Shown here piece after piece: positions 48,101 through 60,031 of a stretch of DNA of 64,000 bases. The translations under genes were made by a program, and so were the position numbers. Source of the DNA: Phlebopus portentosus (taxonomy: Eukaryota > Basidiomycota > Agaricomycetes > Boletales > Boletinellaceae); assembly GCA_037892935.1 (NCBI GenBank), contig JAYXKI010000004.1, positions 1,116,001 to 1,180,000 on the forward strand. Direction: 5' to 3'. Each line of letters begins with the position of its first letter. Position 1 is the stretch's first letter. The notes below the pieces were generated by a model. It did no database searches and had not been told where the DNA came from. It saw nothing but the letters and a program-made list of their open reading frames with translations.

Positions 48101-48206
48101 GTTTTGTCCATTTTGCTGACGATGACGCTGGTAGGTACGGCTTGCTGAGACATTCCTGGGTATCGCAGAATCGCTGAGGAAAACACGAGGTGGACTGATT
48201 CGCTAG
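39124..48206 (+). CDS. Giant VLIG/URGCP-like GTPase with Cys/His-rich region and C-terminal VWA domain (paralogue 1)
   Basis: Many introns join a protein of roughly 2,300 residues. The ATG at 39124 or 39196 opens an acidic, Ser-rich N-terminus, then KRSLDLVGNIKGLYRILDLI. A charged helical segment lies near 40860-40980 (EREIEERSKRERQLKIES) and more helical domain at 41194-41860. The GTPase core follows SYMSTK: P-loop GEQSVGKS at 43775-43798, then TTEGVWMAVTP and the G3-like LDFEG (DFEG at 43910-43921). Downstream are FRNNFALSRDI and DIIPWPVIES. A Cys/His-rich region (about 45200-46130) carries CKAKCTHCHLLC and CKRLCASANHLHG. The last domain is a VWA with FAIDRSGSM, GGTNFSAAI and VIFLSDGE, a complete MIDAS, ending LRKTRGGLIR before TAG. 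The GTPase core resembles the very large inducible GTPases; the role is unknown. Confidence 0.85.
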
Positions 48207-50264
48207 GAGACTAGCTAGCCTGAGAAATTTATGGATGATGTTGAGCTTATATCAGTACTGTCAAAGAGGAGTGTTCGTATGTACGGAGTTCAGATGTGTT
48301 TCGCGTAGTAAGCATTTGTCTAGAAAGTCAACATGAAATTTCCTCAGAGACCCAACCCAGAAATTGCAGGTGCTACATGCTTAGAATAAGTCGACTTCAA
48401 ATCAAACTGTCATATTGAGGTCGATGCTGAGTGATTGCGGGTCGACGCTAACCGCGCATGGTAAGCTTTGGGTGATGTACCATATGGATGTACTTTTTAA
48501 CTCAAATAATATTTTCATCACTTCGTAGTTAGCTACATCGTTCCCTACGGTCATCGTACCGGAAACGTATTTGAGCGGTCTGCTTCATTTTCCGCCCACG
48601 TCGTCCTATAAGAATGTAGAACTCGAGTCTTCTGAGCAGCAAAGCCTAAGCGCAATGAAAGGAAGACCCATAACAATCACAATATACTCTCGATAAACTT
48701 GAGTCAATCCTTTTACTCTATCGAAAACGTGCTTGCTCGGTGACTCTTGTGGGGGCCCTTGTACATGAAAAACGGTAATTCAACCCTATTTGTTACCAGC
48801 ACATGGTTCAGACGAACTAGTAGCTCTCTGCGGAATAACACGTAATGGCAGTTGAAGTCGACCGATTTTTAAATGAACAGTTGACAGCCTCCAGTGCAGA
48901 TTTCGAGGAGCTGGCGTAGATACTTCGGTGCGACGAGAAGCTGGGCGGGTGGACACTGGACGATGATTGTCTCGAGCAATTTTCGGTTCCTCAGACGAGG
49001 GAGATAAAAGTCCGCTACAGAGCTGCAAGCAAGACTCGAAATTGTGGCAAGAGGAGGCGAGAATCGAAATGTCCGGGACCGCCCAAAGCTTCTAGACCGA
49101 CGAATGTGAGCTTGAACGGGAGGACATTCATGATGGGGTACTGTGGCTTACGCATAAACCTCCGCCTGCTGGTCATGCATCTTCGAACATGGCCCAGGCC
49201 ATCAAGGTGTAAATGGGGAGCCAGGATAAACAAAAGACGCACTGATTAATGAGACGCGATAATTCGAGATGACCTGCATATAGCTATCGGCATCGAGCCT
49301 CGCATATCACATGTAGGATTGTTTGCACTGGTTGGATAAACAAAATAGTAAATACGGTCGAAATCGAGCGTATCGACTCCATCACAGAGATGACACAACG
49401 TTTGAACACGACACGACTTCGGATATAACACGCCCCCGATTGAGGCCTGACCAAGAAAGGCACCTCTATATATGGATTTTTCAGGATTTTCCTGGTTTAG
49501 TGGTCCAAACTTTCCAAATTGTGTACCATATGTGGGAGTTTCTTGAAAAATTATTGTCACGATTTCTAAGCATTAGTCATCAAAATCTCTTGCGTGCCAT
49601 CGTGTGCGGCGGCTCCACCAGTACGAATTTGACCAGGGCAAAGACCAAATTTTGGGGCTCAAATTATACGGGTTTACCCGGGACTCAAGGTCCACTTACG
49701 GATTTTGGTCAACCCTCCCCTCCGAGTCACCCGCGATTACCGTTCCCCTCTTCGGATTCGGTAAATTCCTACTACCTATTGCTTGTTTGGTTAGATCAAC
49801 TTGAGTTGTTTGTACACAAGACGAAGACAAATTTATGTACGAAGAAGTTTACCGGGACTGGACCATATTCGATAATGAATGTTACTCTGTGGTAAGTGTA
49901 CTTCGTCGGCGAGGCTGCAATGCGGCAGAGTACTATCGCCGGTGGGTGGCGGTCTGAGACCATGTATCCCATTTCTTTTTACGTTGGCAAGAAGTCAACT
50001 GATTATCTTTACTTCTGTCATGAGGCAAAGACAACAGCCTTAAGAAAGGGGCCTTCGCGCAGAGATGGGCGCCTAACTTCACTTCGTATTCTCTACCGAA
50101 GTCATGTGGTATTATCCCAGCCTCGCGCTAGGGCTTCTTTAATAATTTGGAGCATCGATTCAAAAGAACCTTGAGGCTCAAAGATATCCTGTTATTGATG
50201 TGTTAAGTGCCCGTCAGAGTGTGAACCATTTTGGGAGGCCGCTTGACATTTATCTCTTTCCTCG
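48207..50264. other. Intergenic region between the two giant genes
   Basis: About 2 kb with no gene I can support. A 190-codon frame at 49323-49895 shows no recognisable domain, no splice-supported extension and a low-complexity Pro/Ser stretch. It is probably spurious. Confidence 0.5.
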
Positions 50265-50400
50265 GTACATGATGTAGCAAGTGGGTCCGATGCACTACTA
50301 CAGTACCTCCTGACTTCAAGTCTGAGTTAATCTCCGCATGTTGAAGATATGGATCGATTGAAGTGCCTGCCGTTGGGAGTCACTGAACGGCTGCAGAAAA
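50265..50400 (-). pseudogene. Remnant of RBR ligase 3' end
   Basis: On the minus strand this stretch keeps the last-intron acceptor CTGCAG, and then text related to the last exon of the RBR gene. GCGGAGATTAAC occurs in both, and a translation HVPRKEIN aligns with HVPRED at the C-terminus. The rest of the ligase is missing. The remnant lies in front of the second giant gene as the intact ligase lies in front of the first, with the same orientation. Confidence 0.7.
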
Positions 50401-50473
50401 CGCGGTTTCAGGTTATATAGTCAGAGAAATGTTGTAAATAAACGAATTACTGTAACAAGCCCGCTGGGACTAG

Positions 50474-50480
50474 TATATAA
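50474..50480 (+). promoter_or_regulatory. Candidate TATA box for second giant gene
   Basis: TATATAA in CTAGTATATAAGGCTACG is followed by a pyrimidine-rich stretch (CCTTATTCCTCCATTCCTCC) of the kind seen at fungal transcription starts. It is about 590 bases before the first secure coding exon, so an upstream exon or long leader would be implied. Confidence 0.35.
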
Positions 50481-51061
50481 GGCTACGTATCGGAGAATCT
50501 TCCTGTGCTATTCAGCACTTACCTTATTCCTCCATTCCTCCGAGTCAGGGCAATTATTGGCAAGTCGGCTACGGAAACGGGACCGTCACGTTATTGATTC
50601 TGGTTTAGGGCTGTTCAGGGCCGTCCTAATTTCGGCCCTCTTGGAAGGTTCACTGACACTTGGATCCCTGCTTTACCAATAAGTCTGCATGACTATTTTC
50701 AAATTGCGAGAAGCTTTCGTTAACTCTAGATAGAATGTATGACACGTCTTTCTCCACGTTGTCCGGCTCCTATCAGAAGAATGAGGGTCTGTTCTTCGTG
50801 AAGACGGAGATGAGGGTGCTCTCAACTCGTTAGATATATTGCGAGAGGCAGAGGTCTAAGCAGAAAAAGGTGCCCGTTGGGATCCTATAACTCTCATCTC
50901 TGCCTACTCAAGCTTTTTCAATCGAGCTATTCTCTCCGTAATGGTCTGTCTGGACTTTCGCGATGCACAATTTGACGGCATACATCGTACACCTGGTAGG
51001 ATCATAGACGTTTCAAAGTCTTGAGAGCCTTACTGACTACCATTTAACGACTCGCATTACT

Positions 51062-54000
51062 TTGTCAATACGAACTCATCCTCATGATATTGTTAACCTC
51101 AATAAATTGTCTTCAGAATCTACCAACTCTGGTCTTACACATTTCGATGCCGAAGACGATACGACCGGTACGTCTCCAGGTGTGAACGCTGGACTGGCAG
51201 ATCCTTCGGAGACCAACAGCAAGGAGCAGAACACACCATCGCTACTAAAGGACGAAGAAACTCTTTGCAAGCAATCGTTGGATCTTGTCAATAACGTTCA
51301 AGGCCTATACCGTATTCTAGATCTCATTTCGGAACGTGGAAGTAATGGCTTAGGTATGTACAACAGCTGCATCTTTGTCTGTGATGCTTCTGAAAACTGT
51401 ACCACAGTCGATAAGGTCATAATTGACCAGGTATCGACCGGTCAGTTCATCAACGAGCTATGTCCAGGTACATACAAGGATATGACCAAAATTGACCTCA
51501 AGGCCCTGGACAAAGTCAATGTGAAACCAATGGGAGTCTACGGAAGCAAGAGCGAAATCATCCACCTTCTTCGCTCTCTAAAGGTGGTAGACGACGAGAC
51601 GTTCGTTTTGTTTTCTTGATTACAATCTTGGAATTAGGCTGAGCACAATGTTTGGATGCATCTAGGGCACGGCTTCTCATGATAGCACAGACTGAAGATT
51701 CATCGACAATTTTGCCAAGCTTACGCGCAGGGTTGTACGCACTTGTCATTACGGGAGCCTCCGCTCCTGAACGACAGTTATTTGTCATCTTTTGGCCAGA
51801 AGAAACGACGTGGGATGACAATGCAAGTTCCACGGTGCAGCGTAATAGGGTTACGTTCATGAGGTCAGCTTGTCCTGAAAGTTTCTCTTTAAGAGCTGGT
51901 CATGAAGCTCAGAGATTTCCAGGTACTTGACGAAGATTACAGATCAGATCATGGCCCTAATATCCGAGGATCACAGTCGCGCTCTGGTTTGGAAAGACGC
52001 ACATGATGCAGATGACGCAGATGACAGTAGCTCATGCTCTGATGACCTTGAAGAGGATACGTCCAGACTCATGGAACTCGAAGTTTCCAAATTAATTGAA
52101 CAAAGGGAGAATGTGTCCATCACTGAAGGGATAAAGGTGGGAACCTCTTTTACGGTACTGTACTTTGGAGTCTTCTCATGACTTTGTCATGGCAGATTCA
52201 GGACGTGCATATCACTGCCAAGCCAATTCCGGAGGAGTTTTCACATGCATGCTTACCAGCATCTCAGTTACAGACTCGCCTCATCGCCGGGGATACCAGA
52301 CAGGCGCTTATGACCGCACGCATCGTGCCTATGCAACAGAGCTCCCGTTGTTTGTCCGAAATGTTCCGTGATTTGAGTCAGCTGGAACGTTTTTTGTAAG
52401 ATGTGTACGCCCTGCCTGAGATTCACACCTGACATATTTCTAGGTACAAGGAAGATGTTAGCCTGCATCTTTGCGACAGCATCTCCCGTGATGCCATAAT
52501 AGAATTAAAGCATGGGTTATCTCGAAGGTACCCTACGGCTATATCAGCTTTTGACGAACGCGAGCGAGAGATCGAAGCCCATATCAATCGAGAACGATCC
52601 GAATTTCTGAACTTTGAGCAAAGAGCTCAGGCAGATTTATCCGTTGCTCTGAAAGAGCATTTTGTCCAGCTAGTGCTGAATAATCATCCGTAAGACATTT
52701 TGATGCTCTCTTCATCTCATGCTTATCCAGTGATAGCAAACTAGACGAAATTGCCTTGCGGGGGAAATCAAATACTGACTTGCCTTCACATGATCAACAA
52801 GGCCATTGTCTTGGTATGTGCTTATATATTGGCGCGTTCTCACAAGGCTTATGCTTTTCAAGCTGTATTGCAAAACTTGTTCGAAAAGATCCCGTCTCTG
52901 GGGCGGAAGCTAGATGAGATGGCGCTGCGTAACAATGTCACAGTCATTAGGCCGGAATGCGCCGAGTTCGCCACGATAGCCAGCGACCATATCTTTCGTC
53001 ATCATCACGACCTTCATTCGACTGAACAAAAAAACATCTGCAATGAGGTGGCGTCTGAAGTGAAGAGTAGAATTAGCGATGCGCTAGAAGTCACACGCGA
53101 CTCGAACAGCATCGACTTCTTCAGTAAGGTGGACGATATACGCAACAGTTGGCCGGCGCTTGGTGCACTTATCAAAGCTTCCCGGAAGAATCTGGAGCAA
53201 GACCTCAATGAAAAACACGCCAGTTCTCGTCATCAGCTACTCTCCGATCTTAGACAGCTGCAGTTAGCTGAGGATAAAAGGTGAGTCCTTTTCAGTTCAT
53301 CTTGTTCCGATAGTCTGACTTTCAGCAGACCAACGATCATCAACCTTAGAGAGCTTAGGAGCAATGGCTGTAAGCTTCGTTCCTATGAGGCTGAATCAGA
53401 GCTAATTTTTATCCAGCATCAGAAAAGACGTACAATGTTTCTGGTTCTCGCATAGACCGAAAAGAAGCAAGTGTGGAGTATACGGTTTCTCCCCTCGAAC
53501 TGACCGAGGATGACCTGCGACTTATGAGATCGGATCCTGCCTTCGTCCCTAAACCAAAAATCTCTCAACAAGGATCATTCTGCTTCAACATCAAGTTTGG
53601 TGAGGCCATCAGGTTAGTCAGCGAGCAACTTGATGAAACGATGTTGCAAGCTGATCACATATGAAAAGCTTAATCAGGCTTCTGCCATACGATCGGTGTC
53701 TGGTACTAGTTGAAGGGCGCGATCGCAATCTTGAGGTTTACGTTGGGAATGTTACTGACATAGCTGAATTGATATCTAAGAAGTACCCCGTGAAATCAAT
53801 CAAGCGAGAAAGAGTCGGGGAGAGGCTTTCTCTCACGTTTAACGAGGAAAAACGAACTCTCATTATTTGTGGGGTGGATGTTAAAAAGGTTCGTCCAGAA
53901 GATCTCCTTGGGGGCAGACCGGGGCCTTGATAACGACATCATTTATAGTCCTTAGTTCAACTCCTTCACTACACCTTCGACGAAAGGTTCGGATCTCTAC

Positions 54001-57000
54001 AAGCTCGAGGAGGCTCGACAAATATAACACCGGGGTACCGCGACGAATCCGGCAATCCGGTCATCCCAAAGATCACGGATATCCATTTCATTGGTAGCAG
54101 CGAGGAAGTGGCACTGCTTGAGAGTACAGGGAGGCTGCGATTCTTCTGGACAGCGACGCAACGGTTTCGGTTGGCTCATTACTACACTGAATGCACATTC
54201 CTATGTCTGATTTACTCGTTAGACCTGGCTCTACTCAGCTGCCTTTTGCACCTTTAACAACTTTTTCGACTCCCGACGGCTCGTGCTTCGGAGCTATCCA
54301 TTCAGGAGATAACGGATTGACTCTAACGATGTATCATTGGCAGTCGATGAATGCGTACAGCTTCGAGATCAGCGATCATTTCTCTTCGCATTCGATAGCT
54401 TCCGCTTTCGATGAACGAAAGAATGTGCATCTATTCGCACTTAACTTAGGCACTTCCAGTTGCATATCAAAACGCATATGCATTACTAGCCCAATGACGA
54501 CCTTCGAGTTGCGCAAAAGGCGTTACGAGACCAATTCCGGATCTGTGAAGCAGCTGACAGCGCATAATTCTCTAATCGATTGTCATTCGGAAGTTTGGGC
54601 TCGTTTTCCTGTGGCAGCAGCAATACAGCGGCAAGCCGTCATAGCGAAAGAACTCCGCCAAAAGAGATCAATGCGTTTTGTAAGCTGTCTGCAGCTACCC
54701 TTCAGAGATTATTTCGAGGATATGATCCGGACGTTCAGGAATACCGCGAAGAAACCAACTGATTCTGTGCTGAGTGACATTGCCGTCCTCTGCGATCGTT
54801 CTTCAGACCTTGATTTCAAAGACGCCTTTGGCGAGTGTTCGATTTATCGAGCTGGAGAATGGATAGTGGATATATTCTGCTTGATCCCCATTCATATTGC
54901 AATTGCGAGGAACAACCGTTTCATCCCATTGAAGGATGGAGTATGGGATACCGAATTCGAAAAATCATTGCTGGGCGCTGAAGTTTGGCAAGTGGTCGAC
55001 AGTCTGTCCTTCGGGTGGTACGAGAGCATTTTTCAATCGTACATGTCAACAAAGGTATAAAAACTCCTTTATCGCCTAGTGTCCTTCTCAGCTGACTGAC
55101 TGATTGACTGCAGAATGTCAGAGTGGTCTCGTCGATGGGTCAGTGGTATGTTTTTTTCTTGAGAAATCATTTTACTAAAGTTATGTCAGGGGAACAATCT
55201 GTCGGAAAAAGTTATGCTCTAATCCACCTTGCTGATACGTCGTTTGCAGGGTCAGCGATGCGAACGACCGAAGGCGTTTGGATGGCAGTCACACCTACGG
55301 AAACGGACCTCATTGTTTCACTTGATTTTGAAGGTTTGTTGAACCGTTAAAACCAGAGTAGACTCTAACATCCGGATGCTCTTCCAGGTATCCATAGTGT
55401 CGAGAGAACGGCCCAGGAGGATACACTACTCGTCCTTTTCAATGCGGCGATATCTAATTTGGTGAGTGATTGGATTGCTCTTCGCAGAATGTTTTGTTTA
55501 TTTAAATCAGGTCCTATTTCGAAATAACTTCGCCTTTTCCCGAGACATAAGTAATCTTTTTCAAAGCTTTCAATCGTCGTCGTCGATTCTCGATCCCAAG
55601 CAAAACCAATCGCTTTTCCAATCCGGGCTTGCAATCATCATCAAGGTAACTGTAATGCTTCATCTTTGCTTTAATCTAACACTGATCGATCACTTGCATG
55701 TACTCTAGGATGTTCTGGATTCTGACTGTGCTGGAGTTCATGCCGAGTAAGTACTCCAAGAGCTCGGAAGACTTCAAGCATCCTGACAACACGTCAGGTT
55801 CGAGCGCCAATTTCATAGGATTGTCCAAGACGAGCAAGACTCAAACTTCATCACTCGCTTGTTTCACGGGGGCGTCACAATAATTCCTTGGCCTGTCGTC
55901 GAGTCACGAAAATTTTACAAGCTGTTCTCAAGTCTAAGAAAGCAGCTTCAAGCTCAAGAATCAACATATCAGAGTGGCGCTTGTTTCTTGCAGAAGATGA
56001 AAATGCTCATGGCGAAAGTGAAAGTATGTCCTTCAAACCATGAAGTATACGCACTACTGATTCTCCGCCATACTTTTAGGTAAATGATTGGAGCCCACTA
56101 TCCCGTATGTCCTATCAAGGCACAGTTCCGCATACATTTAGTCACCTTGAGCAGAGAATATGGCCACCTACAGAGCCCAGAGCCTCCTGTCACTCTTGCC
56201 CTGTGCATTGTCTTTCGGAGCTACAGAGGTTGAACCCGACGTAGAATCTCTGAAGGTGAGCGCGCACCTGGAGTCAATATGATGAAGTTGATTTTTCTGC
56301 TAGAATTTCGATACGAATGACGAGATAGAAAGTGAGGACTCTAATGCAACTTTTTGGGTGAATAAACAAGGCAGTCACCAGAAGGATCAGAAGACTGTAT
56401 TGCGCGAACTCATGCTTCTCTGGCCAAACTTTCATAACCGATATCAACAGCGCGAGTCAGATTGGGTCGAACAGCTTTGTCTACACTTGCATGGACTTGC
56501 TGACAGACGAGTGTCTCATGTCCTTGCATGGGTTGACTCTAACCTATCTCATTTCACTCGTGACACTGCTGCTATACAGGAGTTACGTAGAGATCTGGAT
56601 TCAGGGATCGAGGAAGTCAAAAGAAGTGTGCAATTGTGTAAGACACAATGCGAACGTTGTCATCTGTTATGCTTGGGTGCCCAGTTTCACGAAGGTGCCC
56701 ATGACTGCCTCACCAATCATGCTTGTCCCCTCTCGTGTCAGTTTAGCGATGGCCACGAGGATTCTCAGCGCCCATGCTGCTCTATTCCGTATGTCCTCTA
56801 AGTAGAATGCTGATCGTATCTGACCCAGTTATCTAGAGCCGGACACGAAGGACCTCATATGTAGGGTTTATTGAGAGCTCTTCCTTGCATTGATTAATAA
56901 CCATGGAAAAATAGGTGCAATGTGGCGTCCCATCTTTGTGGGCAACGATGCGACTTGAGTGAATGGCGAGGCTGCCAGAGATCCTGCACTAAAGTGGGCG

Positions 57001-59626
57001 CTTTAATTAAGTTGAAGAACTAGCTGATACAGATCACATCTCCAACTAGCATGCGAGACATTCTGAAAACCAGCATCTTTGTTCAGAACGTCATTTCTGT
57101 GGACAGGTAAACTTCATATTAACATGTAACATGACTGTCAATCAACATCATCGCTCTCTCCAGTCGTGCCAACTACAAAATGTGGAGGCGCACAACCGTG
57201 AACTATATACTTGTCAAGAAACTTGTGTGGTTGCTTGGTAAGTAAGAAGTCGCGGGGAGAATCACTTTTAGAAAATCATGCGGACTTGTGCAGGGATAAG
57301 GTACATGATACTCACACGTGTGGCGCGCCATGCCCGTTTAAATGTCGGCTTTGCGGGAAACGATGCGCATCATATGATCATTTTCACGGTCTACAAGTTG
57401 GTGTGAACCATCTTTGTAGGTGCGTAGTGTCTCCAGGATCTTCCTGGGTATCGCTTGACGTTTCACTGCAGTAAGCAGCACAAGTGCGAAGAGCTTTGTG
57501 GCAGCGAGGGAATATGCTCGGTGGAAACTGTACCGAAAGAAGCAAAGGCGAATTTCCAGGGCGCACATGATCAGTTCCAGTACACGAAGGTGGGTAGTTA
57601 TCTGTTTGCCTCAAAAAAAGCAGGTACTGATTTTTCTACTTTTCGAAAAAAGTACACTCAAGGTTTGAGTATCATACGCTGCTTGTGGTGCCCCGTTGAC
57701 GAAACTTCCAGAATCCAAGCGACTTCAATGCGCGATACCCATACCACCTGGTTCATTGACTCACAGTGGAGCGCATGTTCATTCGAAGTATACGGATTTA
57801 TTCCACTACTGTGATGAGAAGTAGGCGTCTTTCGGCTGAAGTACTTGATGATGCGAAACTTATCGTTGTCAGATGCCCTTTTTGTGACTATTACTGCACG
57901 TATCCCAAAGGTGGGCATTTCTTAATATATCCGCTGCTTTCTGCTGATATGAGTTTTTAAAGGACATCCTCAGCCCAGGCATTCAACAAGTCATGGATCT
58001 ATGTCTCGTACGCGCTGGGCTACAGATGGTAATCTCATAGAGCTTGATGGACACAAATTTGGGATCAATGACGTGGGAACGCCTATGCTTTGCAGCCAGA
58101 TCTGCAAAAGCATGGAAAGGCATGTTCATATCGACTATTGCCGTGCTTCTGGAGCAGATACATGTAACGAAGATGGCATTCTCCATATCGATACAGAAAC
58201 AGAACCGTATCCTGAACGACAAAAAGATTGGATATCGCATAAGTTGTTTTGGGAACGATCGGGATTTGAAGGCCAGTATTCTATGACAGCCTTTGCTTAC
58301 GCGCCTCATCCGAAATTTGACAGACCCCTATTCAAGAAAGGAACAGGACTGTTTTGCAAAATGGTAAGGTGTTCTGAGCTCATATACGTACCATTCGGCC
58401 TCAATTCCCTGTCAAAAATAGCGATGCAATATGTCCAGGTAAGCTGACTAGATGATACTGCACCTTTATGTTCGTGTCTAATAATTGTCTCACTTTTAAT
58501 AATTCATAGGAGCGGAGCACGAAAGGACTGACAATCCTTCGTACTGTATTGAACCTATTTTCCATCCAAAGGTCGACCTCAATACGGTCCAAACTGGAGG
58601 CTATGTTTCGCTGGATGGGCATAGATTTTCTTGCAAAAATCCTGCTACATTGTTGCCGTCCTACCATGTGTGAGCAGCGTCCAGGTTTGAGTTCGTGACT
58701 CTTACTTAAATCTTTCCAGAATATTCGTCATTGATAGGTTTTGCCATTCTCGCACAAACGACAAGCCTTTCAGCACTAACTTCTCTCACAATAGATCAGG
58801 ATCTATGGACCAAAACGGCGTCAAGCCGAAAACGGAAGACCCTGTAAAACTCGCAAAAATTGTTAGGACGGCAAATAATAGACTCGGAGCGGTGTATTCA
58901 TCACTGCACTCCTTCTGGCTGGATCGAGCGAATGCAATGAATCAGGCCAGGGTAGAATTCAGACGAGATGCATACAGCACCATTCTTTTCAATCGATCAG
59001 CAACTGAGGTCTTCAGTAATGATTTCAGAAGGTCACCTGAGGAATTGTTAGACGAAGTACTCAATTATTCCGCGGATGGAGGCACAGATTTTTCTTCGGC
59101 CCTTTCTCTGACTGAGCAGGTCATGACAAGGCATTGGAGTACAGAGAGGTGTGTTATGATCTCCAAATCGTTTCGCGTACCATTACTAATGACTTTTCAG
59201 GGCACCAGTTGTAATTTTCCTGTCCGATGGAGAGGACTGTGTTGCCGACCATATTGTGTATGGTCTCTGCCAAAAGGCCGTCAGCCAAGGGTTCGTCCGG
59301 TAGTGAGAGTACAAGATTACAACTCACGAGGTTTCTTAGACACGCACTTTCCTTCCATGCGGTTTCATTTGGACAGGAACGATCGTCTGGTTCACTTCGA
59401 CATATGGTGGACATTGCGAAGGAGGTCCAAGACCGTGCACCTCGCGACCTAGCGGATACAGTGGTCCCGTCTTCTTACGGTACTACTATGGATGCTGTAC
59501 GCACCGCAGTACTAGTCATGTCTTCTTTCCCTTCCTTGCTGACAATACTGTGCACAGATAAAACTCACCGATATGTTCCTCCATATCTCAGGGTTGCTGA
59601 GGGCACGTGCTGGACTCATCCGTTAG
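51062..59626 (+). CDS. Giant VLIG/URGCP-like GTPase with Cys/His-rich region and C-terminal VWA domain (paralogue 2)
   Basis: It is colinear with paralogue 1 over its whole length. The N-terminal block KQSLDLVNNVQGLYRILDLI, helical segments at 52560-53280 and the block FQSYMSTK precede the GTPase. The P-loop GEQSVGKS is at 55189-55212 and DFEG at 55324-55335. The Cys/His-rich region starts with CKTQCERCHLLCLG (about 56637) and extends to about 57560. The VWA domain carries FVIDRSGSM (split by an intron ending at 58796), GGTDFSSAL and VIFLSDGE. The gene ends HISGLLRARAGLIR before TAG at 59624. No in-frame ATG occurs at the beginning of the first secure exon, so the true start is probably in an upstream exon; one option is ATG 50941 joined by an intron to about 51119. 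The reading frames are intact, and divergence from paralogue 1 is substantial. Confidence 0.83.
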
Positions 59627-60031
59627 AACTCGAGATTGACGTTGTCTACTGGTGGTTTTTGAAGCATGCTATCAACATTTTGCAGTGTGCGACTGGTGGC
59701 ATATGATGTGTGTAGTACAAGAAGTACTGTTACATAATATACAATATTGATTTGTTGCTTGGGGTGACATAACGATGCGGCAAGTTCCGGTACGACCCAA
59801 CCCAGTCGATATCGACGTCACTTCATCACTTGTTATCACCCGCGCCTGCGTTTGCCCCGATGCCCTTGTACCATATCCATTTCTTTAGACATTCAGCTAT
59901 CTCTAGTGAAGCGACCTATCTAACTTAGTCTGCGACAACCACCTCCAGAAGTACTTTGGGCGACCCCAACACAGAAGCCCCCATTGCGGCCCAGTATTTA
60001 GTCTGGGCTCACAATTGCTGGATTCAGACAA
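59627..60031. other. Intergenic region
   Basis: About 400 bases between the second giant gene and the surface-protein gene. It should hold the terminator of the former and the promoter of the latter. No gene is seen and no clear TATA box stands out. Confidence 0.45.

Noticed and set aside
49323..49895. 190-codon open frame between the giant genes
   Set aside because: No recognisable domain and atypical composition. There is no supporting splice or promoter signal.
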